Positions 51,412-61,845 of a stretch of 64,000 nucleotides of DNA are shown one piece after another. The notes beneath the pieces were generated by a model. That model did not search any database. It had not been told where the DNA came from and saw nothing but the letters and a program-made list of their open reading frames with translations. Position numbers and translations under genes: made by a program. The first letter of the stretch is position 1; every line of letters begins with the position of its first letter. The stretch comes from CAYSAA01 sp964428905 (GTDB taxonomy: Bacteria > Atribacterota > Phoenicimicrobiia > Phoenicimicrobiales > Stramentimicrobiaceae): assembly GCA_964428905.1 (NCBI GenBank), contig CAYSAA010000035.1, forward strand, positions 1-64,000, read 5' to 3'.

Positions 51412-52323
51412 TTAACCGATGATACTTATTTCTCTCTCCAGTGCGATGCCGAAGTTTTTTTCAACTCTTTTTTTAACTTCTTCCATTAATCCTAAAATAT
51501 CTTTAGAAGTTGCCTTCCCCCGATTAATAATAAAATTTGCATGTTTCTCAGAAATCTGAGCATCTCCTATCATTAACCCCTTTGCGCCGGATTTCTCTAT
51601 CAGGTAACCAGCCGGTTTCATTTTCGGATTTTTAAATATGCATCCGGCAGTAAGATGCTCTATAGGCTGACTTGCTTCTCTTTGATGATAGAATTTCTTT
51701 ATTTTAGAAATAATCCTGTTTTTATCCTCTTTAACCAGATCTAAATATACATCTAAAATGATGAATTTTTTTATATCTAAATCAATGCCCCTGTAAATAA
51801 AAGCAAATTGATCTTTATCAAGTTCTTTCAGATTACCATTATAATCAAATATAGAAATTTTCTTAACAATGCTGGCTATGGATTCAGTTCCAAAGCTGGC
51901 ATTGTTCATGATGGCACCACCCAGTGTTCCCGGTATATGGGAGGCAAATTCAAGTCCGCTTAGTTCTTTTTCCACCATTTTTCTTACTAAGGCTGGAAGG
52001 AGGATTCCAGCACCTACTTTTATCATTTTATCAGAATATTCAATTTTGTCGAGTGTTCCGGAAATTTTTACCACTAAACCTCGGATACCTTTATCTGAGA
52101 CCAAAATATTGGAACCGTTACCGATAATATGAATCGGCAAATCATGTTCTAAGCCAAACAATAGTACATTTATCAGTTTTTCTTGATCAGCGGGAATACA
52201 AAAAAAATCGGCAATACCACCGATCTTCCATGATGTATGAAATTTCATTAACTCATCAATCTTTATCTCTTTTGCTAAACCGCACTTTTCAATCTCTTTA
52301 CAAATCAGTTTCTTATTGAACAT
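51412..52323 (-). CDS. murB: UDP-N-acetylenolpyruvoylglucosamine reductase MurB
   Basis: The 303-residue flavoenzyme has FHTSWKIGGIADFFCIP (about 28-44), the FAD motif HIIGNGSNILVSD, and FASHIPGTLGGAIMNNASF (about 133-151), followed by GCIFKNPKMKPAGYLIEKSG with the catalytic region. The absence of the extra Y-loop puts it in the type IIa group. It reduces the enolpyruvyl group to lactyl, giving UDP-MurNAc. Its ATG shares one base with the murC stop. Confidence 0.95.
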   Translation of the reverse strand: MFNKKLICKEIEKCGLAKEIKIDELMKFHTSWKIGGIADFFCIPADQEKLINVLLFGLEHDLPIHIIGNGSNILVSDKGIRGLVVKISGTLDKIEYSDKMIKVGAGILLPALVRKMVEKELSGLEFASHIPGTLGGAIMNNASFGTESIASIVKKISIFDYNGNLKELDKDQFAFIYRGIDLDIKKFIILDVYLDLVKEDKNRIISKIKKFYHQREASQPIEHLTAGCIFKNPKMKPAGYLIEKSGAKGLMIGDAQISEKHANFIINRGKATSKDILGLMEEVKKRVEKNFGIALEREISIIG

Positions 52324-53732
52324 TAATTTCCTATACCAGCTTTTATTTCAATACTTTTTAATTCTTTTGCCAGCTCCTTCCCGACCTTCCATACATCTCC
52401 TGCTCCCATCGTTATCACGATATCACCTGGAGTAATCATATCCATTAAAAAAGGAACGGTCTCTTTCTTTCCCGGAACATAATAAACATTTCCCTTTTTG
52501 TGTTCTTTGACCCTCTGATAGACTAGTTCTGAAGAAATATAAGGAATAGGCTTTTCGCTGGCAGGATATATGTCGTTAATAATAATAATATCAGAATCCC
52601 GGAAAGCAGTTCCAAATTGTTCCAGCAATAGTTTAGTTCTACTGTAACGATGTGGTTGGAATACAGTAATCATTCTACGTTTCGGCCATCCCAGTCGAAT
52701 CGCCTCTAAGGTAGCCTTTATCTCTGAAGGATGATGCCCGTAATCATCCATGATCATTAGGGTATCATTAAAATTGGCAATAAGCTCCTGCCTGCGCTTC
52801 ACACCCTTAAAATAAAACAATATCTCTTTAACATCTTCGAATTTGATCCCTAACTCCATAGCAGTAGAAATGGCAGCAAGGGCATTGGAAATATTATGAT
52901 ATCCGGGAATATTAAGATTCAAAGATCCCAATTTCTGTTTTTTATAATATATATCAGAAATGGAAGTATTTTTTGACAGATAGGGATTCATAGCCCTCAT
53001 TTGAGCATACTGATGAAATCCATAGGACATAACGTGTTTTTTAAAAGCCTCTTTTTTCATAAGCTGTCTGGTATTGGGACAGTCACAACCAAAGATAACA
53101 CACCCGTCACTGGGTACTTTGTTCATAAATTGTCTAAAACTTTCTATGGTTTTCCCAATATGGGTAAAATAATCCAGGTGATCATTCTCAATATTAGTTA
53201 CAATCGCCAGATTAGGGTTGAGTAATAAAAACGAACCATCACTTTCATCGGCTTCAACTACCACATAATCTCCTTTTCCCAACTTGGCATTCCCTCCAAT
53301 GTCATTGACCTCTCCGCCAATAGCAATGGTAGGGTCCAGACTCATTCTTTCCAGAATCAGACTTATCATAGAGGTAGTTGTAGTCTTACCATGAGTTCCA
53401 GACACTGCAATCCGATGACTCTGTTGCATGATACGAGAAAGCATTTCAGCCCGGGGAATAATTTCAATATTATTTTCCCTGGCCGCGATAACTTCTTTAT
53501 TTTCATTATTAATTGCTGAGGAAATAACTACTAAATTTGCTCCTGAGATATTGCTACTATGGTGACCCTTAAAAATCATTGCCCCTTTATCTACCAGTCT
53601 TCTGGTAATGATCGTACTCTGTAAATCAGAACCGCTAATTTTATATCCTAAATCTAATAATATTGATGCAATCCCACTCATCCCTGCTCCACCAATTCCT
53701 ATAAAATGAACACGCTTTTCCTGGTTATTCAT
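52323..53732 (-). CDS. murC: UDP-N-acetylmuramate-L-alanine ligase MurC
   Basis: Start set at ATG 53732 (MNNQEKRVHF), seven bases after AAAGG; an ATG at 53756 lacks a ribosome site. The 469-residue ligase has HFIGIGGAGMSGIASILLD, the ATP loop AVSGTHGKTTTTSMISLIL (about 103-121), VVVEADESDGSFLLLNP, and a C-terminal MDDYGHHPSEIKATL. It adds L-alanine to UDP-MurNAc. It lies downstream of murG with no murD anywhere in the cluster. Confidence 0.96.
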   Translation of the reverse strand: MNNQEKRVHFIGIGGAGMSGIASILLDLGYKISGSDLQSTIITRRLVDKGAMIFKGHHSSNISGANLVVISSAINNENKEVIAARENNIEIIPRAEMLSRIMQQSHRIAVSGTHGKTTTTSMISLILERMSLDPTIAIGGEVNDIGGNAKLGKGDYVVVEADESDGSFLLLNPNLAIVTNIENDHLDYFTHIGKTIESFRQFMNKVPSDGCVIFGCDCPNTRQLMKKEAFKKHVMSYGFHQYAQMRAMNPYLSKNTSISDIYYKKQKLGSLNLNIPGYHNISNALAAISTAMELGIKFEDVKEILFYFKGVKRRQELIANFNDTLMIMDDYGHHPSEIKATLEAIRLGWPKRRMITVFQPHRYSRTKLLLEQFGTAFRDSDIIIINDIYPASEKPIPYISSELVYQRVKEHKKGNVYYVPGKKETVPFLMDMITPGDIVITMGAGDVWKVGKELAKELKSIEIKAGIGN

Positions 53733-53829
53733 AAATGAACCTTTCTGGTTTTTCATAAGGCAAATATTATTTCTCCTAATAGTTTACCTTATTTTATTCT
53801 TTATTCAAATAGATTATCCATAAGTTTTT

Positions 53830-54939
53830 TTATTTTTTTATATTATGATAAATTGCATCGATTATTTCCTCGGCAGCCTTCCGATTACCAATGCTTCTAC
53901 TGTTTTGGGCAAGCATATTTAGCTTCCCTTTATTGTCCAATAATTGTAATAGTTCAGAAGCCAGCTTTTTATCAGACAGTTCATTCTCAGGGATCACAAT
54001 AGCAGCATGCTTACTTTGCAGGAAACGGGCATTATAAAGTTGATGGTCTCGTGTCGCATAAGGGTATGGTATCAAAATTGCCGGCAGACCTTTCACTGTA
54101 AGTTCTGCTACCGTCGTTGCACCCGCCCTGCAAACAACCAAATTGGCAAGGTCATAAGCATCTTCTATCTGGTGTAAATACGATAAAGTGTGAATATTTT
54201 CTTTATATTTATAATGATCTATTTTTTCTTTCACCATAATGTAATCATCTTTCCCGCTAATTATCAAAACCTGCCATTTATTCCAAACTGATTCATCAAT
54301 TAAGTTTAAACAATCTAAAAAGGTATGATTGATAGCGCTCGCCCCTTTACTTCCTCCAAAAACCAATATTGTTTTTTTGTCACCAGAAAGTTTGGCTATT
54401 CTACTAATTAACTCCTTTTTGTCACCCTGCCAGATATTTTCCCTGACCGGATTGCCCAGGTAAACTGTTTTATGCTTACCCCAAAAGTATTTTTTAGATT
54501 CGGGAAAACTAATAAAAACTATCCTGCTGGTTAAAGATAAAATTTGATTGGTTATTCCCGGTATAGCATTCTGTTCATGAATGAAAGTAGGAATACCCAT
54601 TATTGACGAAATCAAAGCAACCGAGCCACTAACATAACCACCTGTCCCAATTACCAGATCTGGTTTGATTTTTTTTATTAACTTAAACGAGGTAATCAGG
54701 GAACCAAAAAACAATAAAATAGCATAAAAACTTTCCAGACATATTTTTCTTCTAATCCCTTTTAAGTTTACAGCATGAAATTGAAATCCTTCTCTGGGAA
54801 CAATTTCTGATTCCATGCCATGATCCGTTCCTACAAATACTATCTCATTATCTTTATCTCTTTTTTGTAATGCCCTGGCCAGGCTTATTCCCGGGTATAT
54901 ATGCCCCCCTGTTCCTCCTCCGGTCATAATAATCTTCAT
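53830..54939 (-). CDS. murG: UDP-GlcNAc:undecaprenyl-PP-MurNAc-pentapeptide GlcNAc transferase MurG
   Basis: The 369-residue GT28 enzyme has IMTGGGTGGHIYPGISLARA (G-loop 1), DLVIGTGGYVSGSVALISS, LVFGGSKGASAINH and VCRAGATTVAELTVKGLPAI. It makes lipid II on the cytoplasmic face. It starts four bases after the ftsW stop and follows the normal ftsW-murG-murC order. Confidence 0.96.
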   Translation of the reverse strand: MKIIMTGGGTGGHIYPGISLARALQKRDKDNEIVFVGTDHGMESEIVPREGFQFHAVNLKGIRRKICLESFYAILLFFGSLITSFKLIKKIKPDLVIGTGGYVSGSVALISSIMGIPTFIHEQNAIPGITNQILSLTSRIVFISFPESKKYFWGKHKTVYLGNPVRENIWQGDKKELISRIAKLSGDKKTILVFGGSKGASAINHTFLDCLNLIDESVWNKWQVLIISGKDDYIMVKEKIDHYKYKENIHTLSYLHQIEDAYDLANLVVCRAGATTVAELTVKGLPAILIPYPYATRDHQLYNARFLQSKHAAIVIPENELSDKKLASELLQLLDNKGKLNMLAQNSRSIGNRKAAEEIIDAIYHNIKK

Positions 54940-54943
54940 TCCT

Positions 54944-56065
54944 TTATATAACTCTACTTTTATTGATAGAATGTTTAGAAATATTTAACAGAATGCCACA
55001 ACACAACATATTAACTATTAATGATGACCCGCCATAACTGATAAATGGTAAGGTAATTCCAGTTGTAGGAATTAGCTTTGTTACCACGCTGATATTAATT
55101 ACAGCCTGAAAGACAATCATTGATGTAATACCTGCAGCTATCAATGAACCAAAAATATCTTGAGCCTTTAAGGAAATCAAAAATCCTCTCCATAAAAATA
55201 TGATAAAAAGGCTAATAACTATAAAGGTACCAATAAAGCCTAATTCTTCACCAATAATAGAAAAAATAAAATCAGTATGTTGGTCGGGAAGATAAAAAAA
55301 CTTTTGTCTGCTTTCGGCAATCCCCACTCCAGTCAACCCACCACTGCCTAGCGCCAGCAGTGACTGAATAATATGAAATCCGCTTTTTAATGGATCCTCC
55401 CAGGGATTCAAGAAAGAAAGAAGTCTTATGCGCCGATAATCTTCACCTAAAGCCAAAATGATTCCCATCGGTATCAGCAGGACAATTAAAGAAAATAATT
55501 GGGTAATTTTGCTTCCTCCGATAAAAAGCATAATAAAGGAACAGCCCATAAGAACAATAGCTGTGCTAAAATCTGGCTGATCAAATACCAGCAGAAAAAT
55601 GAGAACTGTAATCATAAATATAGGTAAAATACCTCGTATGAAGGTACCTATATCCTTGGCATTTTTCCTGGTTAAACAATCCGCAATGTACAAAATAAGG
55701 GCAAATTTGGCTAATTCTGAAGGCTGAAGAGACAGGGGACCGATACTAAGCCACCTTCTAGCCCCCCTTACATTCTTTGCAAAACCCGGAAAATAAAGCA
55801 TGACTAATAAGAATATTATTATAATTAAAACAGGAATGGCAATTTTTCGCCAAAAATGATAATCAATCCTCATAGCAATAAAAAAAATAATTACAGCAAT
55901 AACTGCATAGATAGACTGTCGGCTGAAGAAATAAAAACTGTTACCATACCACTTATAGGCCATAACATAACTGGAACTGAATACCATAATTACACCAAAA
56001 ATAAGCAATAGAAATATGGTAGCCAGCAAGATGTAATCGGCTTGTTTGGTCTGTAATAAATTCAT
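54944..56065 (-). CDS. ftsW: SEDS peptidoglycan glycosyltransferase FtsW
   Basis: The 373-residue protein has about ten membrane segments. MRGARRWL-like motif here is KNVRGARRWLSIGPLSLQPS, followed by DFSTAIVLMG, the GGLTGVGIAESRQKFFYLPD loop, and FIGTFIVISLF. TGITLPFISYGGSSLI closes the SEDS pattern. It polymerises glycan strands at the septum with its partner PBP, FtsI, encoded in the same cluster. Confidence 0.95.
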   Translation of the reverse strand: MNLLQTKQADYILLATIFLLLIFGVIMVFSSSYVMAYKWYGNSFYFFSRQSIYAVIAVIIFFIAMRIDYHFWRKIAIPVLIIIIFLLVMLYFPGFAKNVRGARRWLSIGPLSLQPSELAKFALILYIADCLTRKNAKDIGTFIRGILPIFMITVLIFLLVFDQPDFSTAIVLMGCSFIMLFIGGSKITQLFSLIVLLIPMGIILALGEDYRRIRLLSFLNPWEDPLKSGFHIIQSLLALGSGGLTGVGIAESRQKFFYLPDQHTDFIFSIIGEELGFIGTFIVISLFIIFLWRGFLISLKAQDIFGSLIAAGITSMIVFQAVINISVVTKLIPTTGITLPFISYGGSSLIVNMLCCGILLNISKHSINKSRVI

Positions 56066-56110
56066 GCTATGAATGTTCCTTTATTTACCCATTACTATGT
56101 AATTAATTAC

Positions 56111-57079
56111 TCAATAAAAAGGATAAGAGGCTAACCCTAACAGGGAAAGGATTAACCCTATTCCCCAAAACAAGGTAACTATATGTATTTCTTTCCATTT
56201 AAGCAATTCAAAATGATGATGCAATGGACTCATTTTAAAAACAGGCTTCCGGTTCATTTTTATTGCTATAACCTGTATAATTACTGATAACGTCTCGATG
56301 ACAAATACACCACCTATCAGTATTAAAAATAACTCTGTACTGGTAAAGACAGCAATGGCAGCCAGAACACCACCTAAACCCAGAGACCCAACATCTCCTA
56401 AAAATATCTTTGCCGGATGAAAATTGAATATCAAAAATCCGCTACAGGAAAGCACAATAATTAAAGAAAATATCCCTAAATTCTTTTGCCCCTGTGAAAA
56501 AGCAATGAGAGCAAAAGAAATAAGGGCGATTACTGTCAGTCCTGTGGCTAAACCATCCAAACCATCGGTAAGATTGACTGCATTCGTGGAAGAGATAAAA
56601 ACAAGTACTGCAAAGGGTATATAAATCATTCGCTGAACAAAACAGGGAGTCTGTATAAAAGGGACTATTACTGACTGATTGATTGACTGGTTCTGAAAAA
56701 ACCAGAATAAAAATAAGACACAAATCACAAATTGCATAACAACCTTTGCTCTTGCTTTTAAACCCAATGATCTTCCTTTATAATATTTAATAAAATCATC
56801 TAAGAAACCAACAAACCCAAAGCTGCATAATAAGACAAAAGCAGCATATACATTGTTGTCTTCAGGTCGTAATAAAAACAAAGAAAGACCTACAGAAAAC
56901 AAGATTACCAAACCTCCCATGGTTGGTGTCCCCGTTTTGTGCTGATGTAAATCAGGTCCCTCCTGCCTGATTTTTTGTCCGATTTTATATCTTTTCTGAA
57001 TTTTTATAAAAAAGGGAATAATCAGTATGGGACCAAAAAGGGCAATCATCAAAGAACCTATAATCCTAAACATGAACAC
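56111..57079 (-). CDS. mraY: Phospho-N-acetylmuramoyl-pentapeptide transferase MraY
   Basis: The 322-residue protein has about ten membrane segments. HKTGTPTMGGLVILFS, the catalytic VGFLDDFIKYYKGRSLGL, VNLTDGLDGLATGLTVIA, GDVGSLGLGGVLAA and the HHHFELLKWKE loop are all present. It makes lipid I. Its neighbours are murF (9 bases upstream) and ftsW; between mraY and ftsW, where murD normally sits, only 45 bases exist. Confidence 0.96.
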   Translation of the reverse strand: MFMFRIIGSLMIALFGPILIIPFFIKIQKRYKIGQKIRQEGPDLHQHKTGTPTMGGLVILFSVGLSLFLLRPEDNNVYAAFVLLCSFGFVGFLDDFIKYYKGRSLGLKARAKVVMQFVICVLFLFWFFQNQSINQSVIVPFIQTPCFVQRMIYIPFAVLVFISSTNAVNLTDGLDGLATGLTVIALISFALIAFSQGQKNLGIFSLIIVLSCSGFLIFNFHPAKIFLGDVGSLGLGGVLAAIAVFTSTELFLILIGGVFVIETLSVIIQVIAIKMNRKPVFKMSPLHHHFELLKWKEIHIVTLFWGIGLILSLLGLASYPFY

Positions 57080-57088
57080 CTTCCCTCT

Positions 57089-58504
57089 TCATTTGTCATT
57101 TTCTACCCAATATCGGACAATATCTTCCATTTGCATACCTCTGGATCCTTTGAGTAACACAATGCTATTATCCGGAACCGAATCCATCAATTGAATCGTT
57201 AATTTATCTTTATCCTCTCTATTAAAGTAATAAATTCTATCTTTCGCCATCCCGTTCTCCTGAGCACCTTTACCAATGTAAGTGCCATATTCTCCAAGGG
57301 TAATGAGTAAATCAAAAGGAAGCGATGCAACTATTCTCCCTACTGCTTCATGATAATCAGGAGCCTGATTCCCTAACTCCAGCATATCTCCCAGCACAGC
57401 AACCTTGAACCGTTCTTCGGAAATACTTGCAACACTGTTTAATGCTTCTTTCATGGCGGTGGGATTGGCATTATAATAATCCTGTATCAAGGTTATTCCC
57501 CTGTTCATTGCCAGGCATTCCATATTCATATGTGAACTTTTAAAACTGGAAATACCCTGAATCATTTCATCTATGGAAATATTCATCTTTATCCCTACTG
57601 CAATAGCAGCCAGGGCATTATACACATTGAATTTTCCTAACATGGGCATGAATATATGATGAATCTTTCCCCCCTGTAATAATAAATCAAAATGAATTCC
57701 CTTTTCCCTTTCTTGCTTAAAACTCACCACTCTCAATTGGGCTTCCATGTGAAATCCGATACTAATTACGTCGATATAACGGGGTACTCGATTTCTAAGA
57801 TAGGTAAAATATTCATCATCACGATTTAGGATTGCTGTCCCCTTATCCTTTAATACTACCATTATTTCCGATTTCTCCTTGGCTATATTGTCTCTACTTT
57901 CAAACAAACCAATATGTGCTTCACCAATATTAGTAACAATGGCAATATCAGGCTTTACAATATTGGTCAGCTCCTTTATTTCTCCCAACTTCTGGGCAGC
58001 CATCTCCATCACCAATACCTTATGATATGGTGCTAAGCCAAGAAGTGTTAAAGGAACACCTATTTCATTATTATAATTACCCTGAGATTTTAACACATGG
58101 TATTTAGGTGTCAACAAATGAGCAATGATCTCTTTGGTAGTAGTCTTGCCATTACTTCCTGTAATGCAGATATTCAAAGTTTTAAATAGGGATTGATAGT
58201 GACGAGCCCATAGCTGAAGAGCCACTAGTGAGTTATCAACCAATAGAAAAGGTCGTTTGTACTCGTAGGGAAATAATTGGTGATTTTGAAAAAATATTTT
58301 CTCTAATACAACGCCACCGGCACCCTTCTGGCAAGCACTTCTGATAAATTGATGACCGTCATACTTTTCTCCTCTTAAAGCAAAAAAAAGTTCACCAGAC
58401 TTGATTGTCCTGCTGTCAATAGATATATTTTCCCACTCTATATTCCTATCTCCCAGTAGTATTGATTCCGGTATCACTTTGGCCAGATCATTTAATCGAA
58501 ACAT
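57089..58504 (-). CDS. murF: UDP-MurNAc-tripeptide-D-alanyl-D-alanine ligase MurF
   Basis: The 471-residue Mur ligase has an N-terminal substrate domain (about 1-95; DSRTIKSGELFFALRGEKYD), ATP loop CITGSNGKTTTKEIIAHLL (about 110-128), the central NIGEAHIGLF segment, and C-terminal DYYNANPTAMKEAL and LLKGSRGMQMEDIVRYW. DSR-GELFFAL and the NPxSM-like motif are MurF features. It adds D-Ala-D-Ala. It is four bases downstream of murE. Confidence 0.95.
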   Translation of the reverse strand: MFRLNDLAKVIPESILLGDRNIEWENISIDSRTIKSGELFFALRGEKYDGHQFIRSACQKGAGGVVLEKIFFQNHQLFPYEYKRPFLLVDNSLVALQLWARHYQSLFKTLNICITGSNGKTTTKEIIAHLLTPKYHVLKSQGNYNNEIGVPLTLLGLAPYHKVLVMEMAAQKLGEIKELTNIVKPDIAIVTNIGEAHIGLFESRDNIAKEKSEIMVVLKDKGTAILNRDDEYFTYLRNRVPRYIDVISIGFHMEAQLRVVSFKQEREKGIHFDLLLQGGKIHHIFMPMLGKFNVYNALAAIAVGIKMNISIDEMIQGISSFKSSHMNMECLAMNRGITLIQDYYNANPTAMKEALNSVASISEERFKVAVLGDMLELGNQAPDYHEAVGRIVASLPFDLLITLGEYGTYIGKGAQENGMAKDRIYYFNREDKDKLTIQLMDSVPDNSIVLLKGSRGMQMEDIVRYWVENDK

Positions 58505-58507
58505 AGA

Positions 58508-59989
58508 TCAACTACCCTTTTTCATGATTATTTGACGGACAGCTTCTTCATCATTATGATAAATAGTTCGATTGTGATATACCTGCTTATTTTCAGGACC
58601 TTTCCCGGCAATCAAGACAATATCATCCTTTTCAGCAATATCTAAGGCATACTCAATTGCCTGAACACGATCTAAAATTACTCGATAGTTGCAATTATTA
58701 ACCTCTTTTAATCCTTTTTCTATCTCTCTGGAAATCTTGATCGGATTTTCACTTCTGGGGTTATCAGTGGTAATAACACTACAATCACTGTGCATCCCAA
58801 CGACCTGTCCCATCTTTTTTCTTACCCGATAATCCCTCTCTCCGCCATGACCAAAAACGGTAATAATCTTATTTCTGGGAAAAAGTTCCAAAGTTTTTAG
58901 AATATTTTCTAATCCGTGAAAGTTATGGGCAAAATCAATGATAATAGTATAAGGTTGTCCATAATCTAATATTTTATATCTGCCCGGAGCACCCGGAAAC
59001 TTACGAAAAGCACTGGCAATTACTTCCAAAGAAACACCCTGGCTTACAGCAGCGGCCATAGCTGCCAGGGCATTATATATATTATATTTGCCACTCATAT
59101 TTAATAATATTTCTACATTCCCTTGAGAGGTTTCTGCCGTAAAACGTGTCTCCTTCAGATTGATAGTTATATCCTTAGCATGAAACATGCTTTCCTTATC
59201 AATTCCATAGGTAACCGTATCCACCTGAAGGCAATCCATAAATTCTTTAGCATAAGGTTCATCAATATTAATAATTCCTTTTTTATGATAAATACCTTTC
59301 TTTGAGCTATACATGGACTGAAATAATTTCTTTTTACTATTCAGATAATTTTGGAAATTGTTATGGATTTCAAAATGCTCATCACTGATATTGGTAAAAA
59401 TAGCTATATCAAAATCGCACCCTTCTACCCTTGATAAACTAAGTGCATGAGAAGAGACTTCCATAATAACATAATCAGTATTACAGGCTTGCATTTTACA
59501 AAATGATTTCTGTAAATCAAGTGATTCCATGGTGGTCATGTTGGATTCTACTGATTGATGGTCAATGATATTCTCAACTGTTGTTAACAGGCCAATTTTT
59601 TTATGGTCCTCTTCGAAAATTGCTTTTAGCATATAGGCTACGGTTGTCTTGCCGTTTGTTCCGGTAATACCAATCAATTTTAAGTTACGTGATGGATAAT
59701 TGTAATATCGATTGGCCAATAAGGCAAGTGCTTCTCGGGTATCCTTTACCCGTATAAAGGTAATACCTTGGCCAATAGGAATATCTTTCTGCAGCAAAAT
59801 CGCCCTGGCTCCCCTTTGTATTGCCTGGGGAATAAACTGATGTCCGTCCCGGACAAAACCATTTATACAAACAAATAGATGGTCCTTCTCAACTGTTTTA
59901 GAATTTTGTGATATTCCGTCAATTTCAATATCAGTATTCCCTTTGATTTCTATAATACTTAAATCCTGGATTAAATTTGTTAATTTCAC
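58508..59989 (-). CDS. murE: UDP-MurNAc-tripeptide synthetase MurE, meso-DAP adding type
   Basis: At 493 residues it has a Rossmann-like N-domain (about 1-100), ATP loop GITGTNGKTTVAYMLKAI (about 108-125), EVSSHALSLSRVEG, and VFGHGGERDYRVRKKMG. The DNPRSENP motif (about 406-413) has the DNPR arginine that recognises meso-diaminopimelate rather than lysine. The stretch ISDEHFEIH replaces the more usual DHLDFHG, a modest deviation. The peptidoglycan is therefore probably A1gamma type. Confidence 0.95.
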   Translation of the reverse strand: MKLTNLIQDLSIIEIKGNTDIEIDGISQNSKTVEKDHLFVCINGFVRDGHQFIPQAIQRGARAILLQKDIPIGQGITFIRVKDTREALALLANRYYNYPSRNLKLIGITGTNGKTTVAYMLKAIFEEDHKKIGLLTTVENIIDHQSVESNMTTMESLDLQKSFCKMQACNTDYVIMEVSSHALSLSRVEGCDFDIAIFTNISDEHFEIHNNFQNYLNSKKKLFQSMYSSKKGIYHKKGIINIDEPYAKEFMDCLQVDTVTYGIDKESMFHAKDITINLKETRFTAETSQGNVEILLNMSGKYNIYNALAAMAAAVSQGVSLEVIASAFRKFPGAPGRYKILDYGQPYTIIIDFAHNFHGLENILKTLELFPRNKIITVFGHGGERDYRVRKKMGQVVGMHSDCSVITTDNPRSENPIKISREIEKGLKEVNNCNYRVILDRVQAIEYALDIAEKDDIVLIAGKGPENKQVYHNRTIYHNDEEAVRQIIMKKGS

Positions 59990-60120
59990 TAAATCACCTT
60001 AATACATAAACCTATCATCTTGATTTGAAAATATCGATAATGTGTAAATGAACGAAATAAACATACCAGGAATATCTTACTGAATATCTTTTGAAAAGTA
60101 AAATATTTTCCCAGATATCT

Positions 60121-61803
60121 TTATTCAGGAGGGATTGATAAATAGGGAAGAACCTTTGTTGCAATTTCTTGAAAAACCGGAGCTGCTACTGTCCCTCCAT
60201 AATAACTTCCCTTTGGCTCATCCAGCATGACTAAAATAGCAATTTCTGCGTCATGGCTGGGAGCAAATCCTACAAACCAGGAAGTGAATTTCTCATTGGA
60301 ATATCTTCCCAGGGAAAAATCAAATTTTTGGGAAGTACCGGTTTTACCACCAGCCGTATAATTCTCCAGTCTTGCCCTGGTTCCTGTTCCATCATCTATA
60401 ACTTCCTGTAAAATATTCATCATCGTATTTGCTGTAAATAAAGATACAACTCGTCGAACTTCTTCAGGTTTATATTGTCTAATTGTATTATACTCTGAAT
60501 CAATAATTTCTTTAATTAGTAATGGTTTCATCAAAATACCGTTATTAGCAATCGCGGCTGTGGCCATAACTAATTGCAGGGGGGTAACTGATACCTCCTG
60601 TCCGATGGACAAAGAAGCAATGGAAATTTTGGACCATTGATTGACCGGTCTAAATAATCCAGGAGTTTCACCTGGCAAATGAATACCAGTTTCTTCGCTA
60701 AAACCAAAAGCACGAATGGATTCAGCAAAAATATTTTCATCAATCCTTGTCCCTACCTCAATTAGACCGACATTGCAAGAATTTTTTACAATGTCTGTTA
60801 AATCCTGTGGACCATGTGGGTGAATATCATGGAAAACAGTTCCCTGGTAATTAATCCAACCCTTGCAGTTAAAACGATCATTCAGGCTGGCAACACCATT
60901 CTCCAGAGCGGTAGCAATGGTGAATATTTTAAAAGTCGAACCAGGCTCATAATTATCAGTAATAGCGCGATTTTTCCAACTGTCTTCCGATGAATTTTGA
61001 AAATGATTAAGATCAAAGGTAGGTTTCACTGACATGCTTAAAATTTCACCTGTTTTGGGGTTAACCACAATTGCAACCGCTGATTTGGGCCGATATTGTT
61101 GATAAGCTTTATTCAATGCCTCTTCAGTAATGTATTGTATAACTTCATCAATCGTTAGCACAATTGAAAGACCATCTTTGGAAGGTTGTATTCTTTCCAT
61201 ACTTAACGGTATTTTTTCTCCGGATGCATCCCTTTCCATAACAACTAAACCGGGTATACTTTTCAGTTCTTCATCAAAATACATCTCGAGACCTTCCAAG
61301 CCCTGATTATCAATTCCTACAAATCCTAAGATATTGGCAGCAAGGAAATCTCTAGGATAATACCTCTTATTTTCCGTTACGAAATCAACCCCTTCCAAAT
61401 CCATTTTTTGTAATTCCTCATAACTTTCTGGGGGTAGTTTCCTCTGAATCCAGACAAAGTACTTTTCTTTTTCTAACTTTGTACTGATATCCTGGTATTT
61501 CAAATCAAGCTTATCTGAAAGAATTAAGGCTATTTCATCAGGATTATCAATTTTATAAGGCATGGCAAATAATGATTTTGAATCTACATTAACAGCCAAT
61601 TTTTTTAGATTTCGGTCAAAGATGATTCCTCTTTTGCCATCTAAAACATAGGACATAATATGTTCTCTTCTGGCAAGTTCATTGAGTTTACTGCCCTCTA
61701 CTACCTGTATTTGATAAAGACGGTAAATCAATACTAAAAAGATAATAAAAAAAATAATAAATAATAAAAGAACTCTTTCTCTTTTTTCGTTTAATTGAAA
61801 CAA
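60121..61803 (-). CDS. ftsI: Division-specific transpeptidase FtsI (class B PBP) without PASTA domains
   Basis: The 560-residue protein has a short cytoplasmic N-terminus, one membrane anchor (LFIIFFIIFLVLIYRLYQI, about 14-32), and a PBP dimerisation domain. The transpeptidase domain has EPGSTFKIFTIATALE (SxxK), KNSCNVG (SxN) and AGGKTGTSQKF (KTG). It ends at KVLPYLSIPPE with no PASTA repeats, unlike many monoderm division PBPs. It crosslinks septal peptidoglycan with FtsW. The gap to murE is 131 bases and holds no gene. Confidence 0.94.
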   Translation of the reverse strand: MFQLNEKRERVLLLFIIFFIIFLVLIYRLYQIQVVEGSKLNELARREHIMSYVLDGKRGIIFDRNLKKLAVNVDSKSLFAMPYKIDNPDEIALILSDKLDLKYQDISTKLEKEKYFVWIQRKLPPESYEELQKMDLEGVDFVTENKRYYPRDFLAANILGFVGIDNQGLEGLEMYFDEELKSIPGLVVMERDASGEKIPLSMERIQPSKDGLSIVLTIDEVIQYITEEALNKAYQQYRPKSAVAIVVNPKTGEILSMSVKPTFDLNHFQNSSEDSWKNRAITDNYEPGSTFKIFTIATALENGVASLNDRFNCKGWINYQGTVFHDIHPHGPQDLTDIVKNSCNVGLIEVGTRIDENIFAESIRAFGFSEETGIHLPGETPGLFRPVNQWSKISIASLSIGQEVSVTPLQLVMATAAIANNGILMKPLLIKEIIDSEYNTIRQYKPEEVRRVVSLFTANTMMNILQEVIDDGTGTRARLENYTAGGKTGTSQKFDFSLGRYSNEKFTSWFVGFAPSHDAEIAILVMLDEPKGSYYGGTVAAPVFQEIATKVLPYLSIPPE

Positions 61804-61845
61804 AATATTATGCCTCGTCTGTTAGATTTACTACCATTCTATTAT

